Part shown: positions 13,720-24,450 of the stretch, one piece after another
Position numbering within the stretch: position 1 is the stretch's first letter
How the letters are laid out: each line of letters opens with the position of its first letter
Assembly: GCA_021018815.1 (NCBI GenBank)
Contig: JAITYX010000042.1
Coordinates: 139,001-203,000, forward strand
Direction of reading: 5' to 3'
DNA: 64,000 bases
From: Talinum fruticosum
Lineage: Eukaryota > Streptophyta > Magnoliopsida > Caryophyllales > Talinaceae
The notes under the pieces: model-generated
The model's input: the letters and a program-made list of their open reading frames with translations, nothing else
Database searches by the model: none
Told to the model about the DNA's origin: nothing
Position numbers and translations under genes: made by a program

Positions 13720-14170
13720 TAATATACGTATTGGGGCATTGCATTGGTCTAGGGCAATCAACAATTGATGTGTGTGTGTATGATCCTGGCTTGCCGTTGC
13801 TTTTACTAAGCTGGTGTTATATAGTGTATTAATTGAAAAGGGAATACTCCGCTCCATTACTTGGAATTAGTAAAGTGAATTTAAAAAGCAATCCCCACTC
13901 TCCACCAAGAATATTTATTATTAATTGAACAAGAAAGAGAGAAAAAGCAAGGGGAGAGGGTTGGGTAGCAGCTGTAAAAGCCTTCCTTCATCCTTTAAAG
14001 TGAGGGTCTTAATTCCAAACACATGATCTCAGTGAGAGCTAACAAGAGCAGTATAGAGAGAGAGGAGAGACTATAGTAGCTGGCTGGGGAATTCAGCAGC
14101 CCCATTCCTTTCCTTTTTAGCTCTGGAGGAGTAATTAAGAAGAGGAGATCGAGCAGGAAGCATATATGAA

Positions 14171-15326
14171 ATGAAAGGAGGGAGGGAAGGCAAAGGATTA
14201 GGAGGTGGAGGTGGAGGTGGAGGAGGAGGAGCTCCTCCATCCGCTGATCTGCTGGTATGTTTTCCGTCCAAGGCCCGCCTGACCCTGATGCCCAAGCCCA
14301 TTTGCAGCCCCGTCAGGCCCAATTCTGAGCCCAACAAACGCCACTTGCACTTGAGGAAGATTAACACCACCAGGGGACGGGCCGCTGGGGAGGGCCGCCC
14401 AGCCCGCTCTTATGGGCCAAAGGGAACCGAATGTCCGCCGCCTCAGACATAGCAGAGCCCACTTCCCCTAAGGTCACTTGTGCAGGACAAATCAAGGTAA
14501 GGCCCAGATCCTCCTCAGGCTCAGGCTCCGCCTCCCGCCGGAACTGGCAGTCCGTCATGGAGGAGATCGAGAGGCTCCACAACAGCCGATCCAGCCACAA
14601 GAGGAACAAATCCAAGCACTGGGGCTGGGGGAGGCCTTGGGCTTCAAGAAGGACGTCATCAACTTCTTGACCTGTTTAGGGAACATCCGATTCGATTTCC
14701 GATGTTTCGGGTCCTTTCCGGATCCAGGCATCACGTCCGACGAGGAAGATGAACAAGAAGACGAAGATGAAGAGGAAGAAACAACTGCAGGGGAAACGGA
14801 AACGGAAACGGAAGTGGATGATCAACGCAACACGGTCTTCTCCAAATGGTTTATGGTATTACAGGAAAACCGGGACATGAATAGTACTGATAATAAACAT
14901 GAAAAGCATACACCTGAAGCAGAAGTTCAAGTGGAAGTGCCCCCACCCAATGCACTCCTGCTCATGAGGTGTCGCTCTGCCCCTGCAGCCAAGCGGTCCA
15001 ACTGGCTGCAGGTGCAGGACAGAGAACACCAGCCAGAAAAGGAAGATGAAACAATGAGCAAACAACAAGTGGACGAGGACGAGGACGAGCACGAGGTGGC
15101 GGACAAGGAGAGAGAAAGGGCTGAAGAAAAGAACAACGTGCAGCAGCCTGCAGCAGCATTACAAGACATCAAGCCCAAGAAGAAGAGAAGAGAGAGCTTG
15201 GCCATTGTCATGAAATATGATCCTGATTTCTACAACGTTGACTTGTCTTCACACGTTTCTCAGGAGACTTGGCTTGTTGGTGACTTCCAGGATACTTTCT
15301 CCAGGAGTAGAAGTTGGAAAAGATGA
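14171..15326 (+). CDS. Plant-specific protein of unknown function, single exon, frame broken twice
   Basis: Three consecutive frames join into one protein. The N-terminal part from 14171 has a Gly run and ADLLVCFPSKARLTLMPKP, CSPVRP and EPNKRH. The middle part (frame entered between 14362 and 14401) has SPLLWAK, EPTSPKVTCAGQIKVRP and NWQSVMEEIERLHN. The third part (from about 14616) has EALGFKKDVINFLTCL, RFDFRCFGSFPDPGI, a long Asp/Glu-rich stretch, VFSKWFMVLQENRD, a basic KPKKKRRES patch and a C-terminus ending SRSRSWKR at 15326. The motifs follow the order of a conserved plant family that I recognise but cannot name; an EPTSPKV-C-GQIK string also occurs, as I recall, in syringolide-induced 14-1-1-like proteins. 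No domain gives a biochemical function. Both frame changes need one extra base; the second fits the G5 run at 14617-14621. Confidence 0.75.
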
Positions 15327-16826
15327 TCGACATCCCTTCATTCTCCACCCTTTTTTCCCCTAAAAATAAAAATTTTAAACTATCTTTAATAACCCTCTAT
15401 TTATAGAATAGTATTTCTTTGTTTTATGACTCCTCTTTTATTTCTTTTCTCTTGGGTTCTCTTCTGTGTGAAAAAAATCCTTTTATTGATCCAAAGTTTC
15501 CAAACTCACTACTTCTCTGGATTCGATCTCACCATGTTGCAAAATAGTAATTGTACAGTTTGGTAAGGTGCTATCAGGTGCTGACAGATTCAATAATTTC
15601 ATATATGAACTTTAATGCATTTTCATATTTGTTTACTATTAAAACTTTCTAATATAGAACTTTCTTGTGTTAACAATCTAATAGAGTTATAATAAAAGAT
15701 TTTTTTGATTTGATCAATAGTGTAATCTTTTTCGAACCATGATCATTTAAGATAAAAACCTTCTAATAAGTGTACTTCGAGAATCAACCTTCCAATAAAT
15801 GTGCTTCCGGGAATCCAATCCCGTATTCTCCTTATTACTGGGATGTGATCGTTACCCACCTTACCCAACAATTTGTTGGTTATATTAGAAAATTCTTAGT
15901 TTCGAGCGAATTCATTATGCTTTTAATTATCCATTTACCCTGAATCATTAATTAGTTGATTTTAATTACTAATGGATCTTCTCTATCTTTTTCTCTCTTT
16001 CCCTTTTTGTTTTTTTGCTGGTGGGTTTGTTTCTTGGGGCTTAGATGCCTAGTCTAGGGCACACAATCAAAACATGCATAGGGCTATATTAATGTGTGGA
16101 AGATGATCGGAGAGACTAGAGAGCGAGTACAGCAGCGAGCAAAAGAGGGGAATTCTAGATGTAATAATATTGCAATAACGTTAATTTGGCAAATGAGTTA
16201 GGGTTGCTTGATGTCCACCCTACTTTCCAATTTGGTGGTGGTTGGAGGGAGGCTTTCCAGCTCACTGAAGCATTATTTAAACTTTAGAAGCGAGAACACT
16301 AAAGCCATCATCATGAGTAAGAGAAAAAATAGTTTGGTGGTTAGCAACTATAATTGCAAACCATTATTTTATGCCAAACCCCTATATTTGCAACTATGCA
16401 TGCATCTTTCGCTTCATATATGCTGCTTTTAATTTTTTTAAAAAAATTATGTGCAAGTTAGTAACAAAAGAAATTCGATATTAAATTAAATTAAATTAAA
16501 TTAAGTAATTGAATGAGACAAAATTATTGAACTTACTAAACAACAATAATTAAATCTTCCCATAGAATTATTACTTTTAACTCTTTAAATAAATACAGAA
16601 AAATGAAATAATCGATTAAATAAAAATATATTAGCTCTAAAAATGAAGTTGAATAGAATATAGAATTAAGTTTATAAAAGAATTTGAAATTAATTTTTTT
16701 ATTAAGCTTTTGATATTGGTATGTGAAATTTTGTTATTGGCAGTGGGAATATAGGGCAATGTAATGTAGGAATAGGAGGGTAGAGGCCTGTGGGTGTGAG
16801 TAAGACTAGGCCCAGACCCAAGTTCT
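15327..16826. other. Intergenic region
   Basis: AT-rich sequence with a short ttaaa pentamer repeat near 16482-16505. I see no gene, RNA or clear mobile element. Confidence 0.5.
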
Positions 16827-17078
16827 ATGTCGAAATTGGGCAGTAGCCTTACCTTGAATGGGCTAAATACAGTAATGACTATGATGATGCGGAATATCCT
16901 GTCCTTGCCTATTGTGGCCCAGGGTGGGACGGGGTCATTCCCCTCGTCAGCTTTGTCATTTGCACCTGTGCGGTTGGAGCTGACTGGTTTTTCTCACACA
17001 GAAACAGCACTCATTATCTTGCTCTTCACAATTGGGGGTCTGTTTGGAGGTTATAGCTTGTCAAGGCAGGGAGGATAA
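16827..17078 (+). CDS. Possible small single-pass membrane protein (83 aa), unknown
   Basis: A complete ATG-to-TAA frame with more balanced composition than the surrounding AT-rich DNA. The N-terminal half is Met/Ser/Leu-rich and could be an organelle-targeting sequence. Residues ~58-77 (ETALIILLFTIGGLFGGYSL) form one strong hydrophobic segment with a Gly-rich face, followed by a short SRQGG tail. I do not recognise a family. The hydrophobic helix and the codon-like composition favour a real gene, but no intron or homology supports it. A hAT-like element starts 8 bp after the stop codon, so any 3' UTR would run into the transposon. Confidence 0.4.
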   Translation: MSKLGSSLTLNGLNTVMTMMMRNILSLPIVAQGGTGSFPSSALSFAPVRLELTGFSHTETALIILLFTIGGLFGGYSLSRQGG

Positions 17079-17085
17079 CTCTGAC

Positions 17086-17723
17086 TAGAAGTGAGCGAAA
17101 AAACTGGGTATTCGGTCTCAGACTCAAATTCGGTTTGGATCCGATGGGTCGAGATTCGAACCGGTTGAACCGAGTCCAATTTTTAAGATTCGTAACTAGG
17201 TAATAAAAAGGTGGACCAGAACTCATTTTTATCCGGATACCCGATATATATATATATATATATTAAATTTACTCTAAATTTTTTAAAAATTTGAGAGTCT
17301 CTTTTAATTGTTAATGTTGAATTATTTGATATATTTTTCTTTAAAATTTAAACTTATAATTTGGTATTTGCATTGTATGTGGATTCAAGACTCTTTATTT
17401 CATTATTGATCTTGGATTTTAAACTTTTGTAGTAGTTACAATTACAAGGTTGCATGCTTCGTATTATTAGATTGAGTGTATTGGAAATGTTAAATAATTA
17501 TAGGCCACACTTCATAAAAAAATATAAAAGAAAAAAATCACAAAAACTCAAATTGTGAAGCAAACAACCGGTACTCCGACCCCGAACTCGGTCCCAGTAG
17601 GTACGGGACCGGTTCCAGATTTCGGGCTCGATTCTAACCGGGTCCGCAATCGAATCCAAATTTCGTACCCAATTCTAATTGGGTCGACCAAAATGACCGG
17701 ATACGCGGTCCTGCTCATCCCCA
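17086..17723. mobile_element. hAT-like non-autonomous element (~638 bp)
   Basis: The left end tagaagtgagcgaaaa and the right end gctcatcccca give an imperfect terminal inverted repeat (8 of the first 11 bases match), continuing inward as actgggtattcggtc versus gaccggatacgcggtc. Flanking 8-bp sequences actctgac (17078-17085) and actctagc (17724-17731) match at 6 of 8 positions, which fits an old hAT 8-bp target duplication. The interior is AT-rich with subterminal ggttcgg/ccgaacc-like words and no transposase. Confidence 0.65.
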
Positions 17724-17731
17724 ACTCTAGC

Positions 17732-18353
17732 ACAACAAATAACCTCTAGATCGGCTATCCATTTAGCAAGACTCGCTTCGTTGGGCGGTGGTGTTGCATG
17801 GTTTTATCCTGTTTATCACGAGGCTTTTTCATATCCTGGAATGCTCCCGCTACAAACAAGTAATGTGAGAAATCTATCATTTTTATTGTCCCTGTTTGTT
17901 GCCTGAATTGCTAGGCCCGAGAATTGAAATAATGAGCGTAGAAACCACTATCCCTTCAGGTTCTACGAGTCCATTAAGTTATCCGGTCTCAAGGAAAGAT
18001 AGGGTGAGCGGCAATACAATATACGATGACACTCATCATCTAATTCACATGAGAAAAAGGGTAAAAACGAAACTATTGTCTTCACTCAAGACTTTTAACA
18101 GTTGGTGTGTAGCCCAATTTTTTAGAAATAGTCCATGAGAAATCAAGAGCAAGTGTATATGCATTGGATTGATCATTTCGAGTCCAATTCAACTTAACTA
18201 AACAAAGTCCAAATTTTAGTACACAAACCGATCGCAATGGTGACAATGTCCAAAAACTATTGAGAAGCTCAAACTAGAAGTTCATAACACAATTTGACAA
18301 TCACCTAAAAAGTTGCAATATCACATAAACAATGCACCAATCAATTGAATTCA
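17732..18353. other. Intergenic sequence between transposons
   Basis: No gene recognised. An 80-codon open frame at 17896-18138 has no recognisable features. A 30-bp unit beginning cacataaacaatgcaccaat ends at 18352 and recurs just beyond the solo LTR. Confidence 0.4.
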
Positions 18354-19226
18354 TGTTGGGAAATTAGCACTCTAAACCTTACTTTGTGTATAAAATTTAG
18401 AGTAACGATGCGGAAGCGAATTTAGGATGACAAATAATATTAAGAATGAAATAAAGATCGATAAACAAAGATGAAACAAGGTTTTAACGTGGAAACCCAA
18501 ATCGAGAGAAAACCACGGGATACATAAACACCACAAATCCACTATTTCAGGAGAGTACAAAAACGAATACAACCCCAAGGCCTTCCCAAAACCCGAGATA
18601 CCTAATCTCACTAAACTTTCCTCTCAATACCACGCTCATTAATTGGACATCCCCAATTGACACCCCTAATTAGAATCCCCTCTAATTAGAACTCATTCAT
18701 TTGATGAGATTTTACCATCTAACTAACCCTACAACGAGATTTCTTTATCTAACTATACTTGATTAGAGATGTTCCCCAAGGGCTCTCACCCGGGTGATCC
18801 TCCCACCCCAACTTTTATGTGCTTTCCCCTTCCATTTTCCACACACACTTATCCCAAGGTGTAAACAAACCCTCTTTAAATAAAGAAAGAAACAACCCTA
18901 GACCTACATTGATTCGCACTGCATTTACATAACAATAAATTTAGCAATCAAAGCGTAAACGTCCGTGAAAAATGCGAAAACGACAAAGAAATGAAGCGAG
19001 CTAGGCACTTGGGTAGCCGGCACAGTCCATGTTGGCTCGCACCGGCACTCGTGCGGACAACACAGGCTGTGTCGGCCGACACGGGCAGCCCGCGTTGGCT
19101 GCTGCCCGGCCCACATTTTGTTTCTTGGTCCGAAACGCCCGTGGTAGTTGCCTCTCGCCCGTGTTTTTTTGTCACGTAACACGATTTTGTTGAGTCCAAA
19201 GCAAGATTTTGGACCATCTCCTAACA
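18354..19226. mobile_element. Solo LTR (873 bp)
   Basis: Begins TGTTGGGA and ends TCCTAACA, the 5'-TG...CA-3' short inverted termini of an LTR. It is flanked by a perfect 5-bp direct repeat attca (18349-18353 and 19227-19231). There is no internal coding region, primer-binding site or second LTR, so this is the product of LTR-LTR recombination. The interior has a GC-rich segment with gtgtcggccgacacgggc (19070-19090). The insertion site lies between two copies of a ~30-bp word (cacataaacaatgcaccaat...), which implies a pre-existing tandem duplication. Confidence 0.85.
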
Positions 19227-19231
19227 ATTCA

Positions 19232-19590
19232 CATAACCAATGCACCAATCAATTGAATTTACTAGGAAGCTTAGAAACGAGATACCTTAGAGGCTTAGAG
19301 AAAATATCGGAGAACAGGGATAAAGAGGATTGCCAAATGCTAAAGGGCGGACGAAGACCGAAGAAGCCGGGACACACGAAGGCTACAGACCTTCACTTGA
19401 GATTTAAACCTAAGACCTCTTGCTCATAAAGATTCTCGATATCATATTCGAGAACCGTAACGCCTCCAATACGTAAATACATAAATAAGTAATTAACAAC
19501 GGAAGACTTGTGAATTTGGAGACATTACCGCCGTTTCGGAATGAAAACAAGGCAAGTTCATTTGAGCAAATTAATTTTTCAAACAATTTA
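19232..19590. other. Spacer between two LTR elements
   Basis: Short non-coding stretch. It opens with the second copy of the cacataaccaatgcaccaat unit. No gene recognised. Confidence 0.4.
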
Positions 19591-20064
19591 TGTAACAATC
19601 CAACCCAAATTTTTTTCCTTCATAGAAAATGAATTTTCAAAATGCCGAGGATCAGCTGGAGAGGAATCATGAGCCATGAGACCGGGGAAGGTACTAACAT
19701 GTATGGGGTCAAGACGAACAGTCGAACATCACTTCTCCGACCAGCTTTATCTTTTCTTCCTCTTTAAACTTTGGATGTGATTGCGAACAGTCTGTCATGC
19801 GCTCAAGTCCCTAAAAATTTAAAACATAAAACAATAAACGTGTGAGCTAGAAGCTCAATGACGTTACCGTTATAAAATAAAATTGCAATTTAGATGCTAT
19901 TAAATCGTGCATGTCTTAAATCATCTTTCTTGAATACTCGGTTTGCAAACTTGTCAATTGTCGATTTGCTTTTTCGATTTAGCCAAACTTAGGACCCGTA
20001 TCGTGAAACAAACAATCATGGGATCCGACTCCTAGGTTCATTGAACCATAAGGCGATCGGCTGT

Positions 20065-20300
20065 GAACAATTGAACGATTAAACGGTTAAACGATTAACG
20101 ATTCCGTGAACAATTGAACGATTAACGATTCCGTGCACAATTGAACGATTAACGATTCACGTGCACAATTGAATGATTAGCGATTCCTGTTCACAATTAA
20201 ACAATTAACGATTCCGTGCACAATTGAACAATTAGCGATTTTGTTCACAATTGAACAATTAACGATTCCGTTCACAATTGAACAGTTAACGGTTAAATGC
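20065..20300. repeat. Degenerate ~27-bp tandem array, about 8 copies
   Basis: Repeating unit of 27-28 bp built from cacaattgaacgattaacg followed by attccgt(g/t). Copies diverge mainly at a few positions (gattaacg/aattagcg). Lies inside the 4-kb LTR-like block. Confidence 0.9.
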
Positions 20301-20340
20301 TCCGCTAGCGAGCAACATTGTCCGAGCGTCCCCGGATCAA

Positions 20341-20510
20341 CCATTTACGATTACAATCACGATTACGATTACGATTACGATCACATTCATTCATGGATCG
20401 TCATACGATTACGATTACGATTACGATTACGATCACATTCATTCATGGATCGTTATACGATTACGATTACGATTACGATTATGATCACATTCATTCATGG
20501 ATCGTCATAA
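20341..20510. repeat. 52-bp tandem array with nested (ATTACG)n
   Basis: Three units with exact 52-bp spacing (tcacattcat begins at 20381, 20433 and 20485). Each unit combines four to five acgatt hexamers with cattcattcatggatcgt. Non-coding. Confidence 0.9.
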
Positions 20511-23500
20511 CGGTTAACGGGTCATTTGCATGGCCAAATCAATTAAATTGTGAAAAACTTATGTATAAGCGCAATGAATTGTAATCGTGTCTATAAATTG
20601 TAAACTGTATCGTGATCCGTAAACTATAATCGTGAACTGTGAACCGTAATAAATCTGTTGTAAACCGTGAACCGTGGTTATAAAGTGGATTCAAATTATT
20701 TGTATTATTAAAACAGCAACTCAATAATAAAGATAAGCACTTTGGAAAAGGTACAAGCAATGACGTACCTCGGCGTGCCAACACTCCAATGACCGATTGT
20801 TTCGCAACACAATTTCAATTCGATTTCTATTTCCAAAACTAATCTACTTTGTAGATTACTAGTCCTTTAACAACATTTATATGCATTTACGATTACCAAA
20901 CTTTTACTTCGCGCGTCTATCCATATTGTTTCCTTTTGAGCCCGATATTCATACGTTTCCCAGAAATTAGCTATTGATAATATGGTTTGAATTTGTATAT
21001 AACGATTGATGAGTTTAATTCCCCATTCTTGTAATATAGCTCAAGTTTGATCTTTTGCTTCTATCACTTCTAGTTTGTGCTTAATGCAGAGCTAAACTTA
21101 ATTGTACCACTCATTTCATCTAATATGCTCGGATGTCCTCTTATCTCGTAAACTAGTTATGCTTCCTACTTAAGGTGTGGGTTTGATTTTTTAATTTTCT
21201 AAAAATTTCGGCAGAATTTCGTTTGAAACATGGCTTAACAATTGGTTAAAAGCCTTAAAACCTGCATAAAACCCACAATAAAACTCAACGAGCCATACGC
21301 TCGGAGTACACAACTCAACGGCCACACGCCGGAGTATATCCACAACCACAAAAACCAAGTTTCAACTAGTATATAATCCAAGTTACAATCTCGTCAATAT
21401 TCTCATCTCTTGTGCTCATGAACTTTTCGATTTTTTATTACAACATATATATTTATAAATTTATAACCGAGGCTCCGGTTATGCAATTTAATCATAGAAA
21501 TCCCAATTATCGGGAGATGGTTCCGTGCGATAAATTTCTTTATGAAAAGTACCAATAATCGGTTAACGATTTAGCACGTCGTAGACAGAATAGTGAAACT
21601 CATCAATAGTTTAACATGTTAACTTTTAAATATTTTGAGAAGTGCAAACAATAACGCACTCGAGGTAGTTGATCGTTTTCCTTCGAGTATTGTTTTTCGT
21701 TATTTCCTTCGATCATGTCCATTTCCATCGATTTTCTGTTTTCGGAAGTAATTTGATTTATACATTAATAAACTCAATAGCTACTCTCTATTTATGCAAA
21801 CTTTTCACATTTGACTTCCTCTAATTCCCCACTTATTACCCAAATTCATTTGAATTTATAACTTCCCTTAATTCTGTAAATTTCTTTTCCCCTCCTCCTC
21901 CTACTCAATCCAACATTCAAATTTTCCTTTCAAGCCAAGTCTCACTCTAAGTAATTTGTCGAATTCTCACAAAGATCATTGCACATTGAATTATTCTTGT
22001 CCTTTCACCACCATATCACTTATTATCACCAAATTACTAACTTCACCAAAGTCTCTATCAATTTCAATAAAGTTCCCAAGTATAATCCAATTTCATTTTT
22101 TTTAATCAAGCTTAACATAACCTAACTTTTAATCACTTTTCCATGATCATATATCTATCTTCCCATTCACTCTCTACATTTCAAATTAATTCGCACGTGT
22201 ACAATTAAACCAAGACTCAATTACGTTAATTTACTCAAGTTTAGCACACATACAAACAAATAAATTCAATCCTCCATCAATCTCCAATTACACGTCCTTA
22301 AAATCAACCCACAACAATGTATACACACTCATACTTCAATCATCCTCAATATCTTTCCTCCAATTCTTCCACAAGCAAATAATTCATACATACTTATATC
22401 AAAGTTTAACATGCACATTCAAAATAATAAATAATCCCAAATTAATTTTCAATACTAATTTAATACATAAGAAACCCTAAATCCAATTTCACATATCCAT
22501 ATTACAATTACTCCCCAAGTTCATCCAAATCCACTACAACCAATTTAAAACTCATATTTATTTGTCTACTTATTCAATTACAATATGAGTTTATAATAAA
22601 ATTTGCTTAGAAATTAAGGATCGGAGATATACCTCAAAATGAGTTAGAGGTGGAATTGAACGGTGGTGGCTCGGTGGTGGAAACCTGGGTTGTTGGGCGG
22701 CAGTGGAAAGCAATGATCACCGGTTTCAGGTGCCGGCGGCGGCCAGGGGACGGTGGTACCAACCAGTCCGGCAGCGGCAGCAGTAGGGGCGGAGCAGCCC
22801 CTGTTTAGCGCAAAACAGAGTGAAAGAGAGAGAGGGATGCGATAGAGGTAATGGGGGTGGCCAGAGGCGCCGGCGGCAGCCTTATGGCGGCGGATGAGGC
22901 CGGCGATCGATGGCCGGTGGCGGCAGCAGCACGGGGCAGGAGCTGCTTGGCGCAGAACACAGCAATGAGGATAGAGAAAGGAGGCAGCAGGGTGGCGGCC
23001 ATGGGTGCCGGCGACGGCTGGGTGGCGGCGGTAGGGCCGGCGAGGCTTGGCCGGCAGTGGCAGTGGCCAGCAGTGGCAATGGCTAGCAGTGGCAAGGGGA
23101 GAGTGGGGAAGAAAAATGTGAGAGGAGGATTGAAGAAGGACATGTTAAGCTTGCCTTCACCGACTTCTCCCGATACTTCTAGCCACTGCTTCCCCCCTTT
23201 TTTTTTTAAATATCATCTATCTTTTTATTTTTATTTTTATTATTTCCATTACCACATAGTTAAGTGTATAACTACACGTTTGACTAAATTATATTTGCTA
23301 TTATAATTAAAATATTATATATATATTATTTTATTTTATTTTGTTTTTGCTTATTATTTTAATTTGTTCGGGTTCGAATAAAATTTTTACATTATTCAAA
23401 CATATATACATTCTCGTTGTACAATTGTAAATTTGTATGAATTACCCGTCGTTATTCATGATTATCAAATTTGTTTGCACCTTTTATTTCGGTTTCATAT

Positions 23501-23579
23501 TGTGCGCAGCTCACTACTCTTAAACAATATTAAGACGATAAAATGCAAAATTAATTACGATTAAGTTTCGGGTGCTACA

Positions 23580-24450
23580 AGAACCAATTCAACAAAAAGT
23601 TTAAACCGATGAAAAGTCCAAGAATACGTTTATACTCGAACACAATGACTCAATGAGAGTAAAATAGGTAAATAACCATAAGTCATGAGTCCTAATTGTT
23701 GACAATGGAGGTATGAATGTTGTTGTGGGTGGTCGTGCTATCGTGGTTGGTAGCTGTCTAACTGGTTATGCTGGTGTGGGTAGATAGAGGGAGAGAGCCT
23801 TAGAGAACTTAGGGCTAAAGTTGCTTTTGAGTAGAGGACGAGAGATATACAGATGAGTACTTGGGAAAGAAAGGAGAATAAGAATATTCCCTTATAATAA
23901 AGTGGAATTATTTGTGTCAAAAAACCCAAAGTAGAAAGGATAGAAGAAAAGAGAGCAATATACGTGAAGTGACAAGAAAAATTGATAGTAAAAAGATAAC
24001 TCGATTAGAATTTTAATTATTTTAATCATAATATGCAAATTAAGCACGTATTAGAAAAACCGTTGAGATAATCAATAAAGTTTTAACATAGTGGTCAAAA
24101 CTGACATCATTAGTGCATTAGATCGTAAATTTAATTTCGTTCTCTTCAATTAACTTGTAATATGTTTTGTAACTCATCTAAACTATAAGAAAAAAACAAA
24201 AAAAGAAAAACCTTAAAGATATTGGGAAAAAGAAAAACAGTGAGATAGTGAAAGCACAGGCCCAAGTCCAGGACTCACCTGCATCCCAACCCACTGGAGT
24301 TGCAGCATTTTAGCTCACTCGCTTCATCTGCTTGTCGATTGTTGAAACCCTACCTTCATCTTCCCTCCACAGACCACATCTCTCTCTCTCTCCCTCCTCC
24401 TCCTCCTCCTCCTCCTCTACTTCTCTCTGAGCCGGAGCAGCGCCACAAAG
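23580..24450. other. Upstream region and 5' leader of SC35
   Basis: AT-rich sequence to about 24240, then a pyrimidine-rich leader with TC and TCC runs (24381-24426) immediately before the SC35 start codon. No separate gene seen. Confidence 0.5.

Larger units (their letters stand above)
9693..14170. other. AT-rich intergenic region
   Basis: No convincing gene. Contains a 33-bp tandem repeat (10880-10978), a probable fold-back element (10205-10675), a Stowaway-like MITE (12983-13236), an (AAT)n microsatellite (13662-13719), and GA-rich sequence near 14050-14170 that is probably the promoter/leader of the next gene. Short open frames here are low-complexity or repeat-derived. Confidence 0.5.
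19591..23579. mobile_element. Probable long (~4 kb) solo LTR of a retrotransposon
   Basis: Starts TGTAACAATCC and ends GGGTGCTACA, the TG...CA termini typical of plant Ty3/Gypsy LTRs. It contains no reverse transcriptase or integrase frame. Internal structure: a 27-bp tandem array (20065-20300), an acgatt-rich 52-bp array (20341-20510), a paired aactcaacg..cggagta word (21282-21336), an AT-rich middle, and a GC-rich block of cggcgg/ggtggc words (22630-23130). LTRs of this length are known for Tekay/Del-type elements; the assignment is inference. Flanking 5-mers (attta and agaac) do not match, so the element is rearranged or recombined between copies. Confidence 0.55.

Noticed and set aside
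13547..13857. Open frames on both strands with poly-Asn or poly-Leu tracts
   Set aside because: They are translations of the (AAT)n microsatellite; no domain or gene structure.
20241..20584. Repetitive frames of Thr-Ile and Asp-Tyr dipeptides; also a superficially CRISPR-like periodic array
   Set aside because: They are translations of acgatt tandem repeats. The repeats are contiguous 27-bp and 52-bp units without unique spacers, in a plant genome.
22805..23306. Several overlapping Ala/Gly/Pro-rich open frames on both strands
   Set aside because: They lie in the GC-rich cggcgg/ggtggc island of the LTR-like block; composition explains the long frames and no homology is visible.
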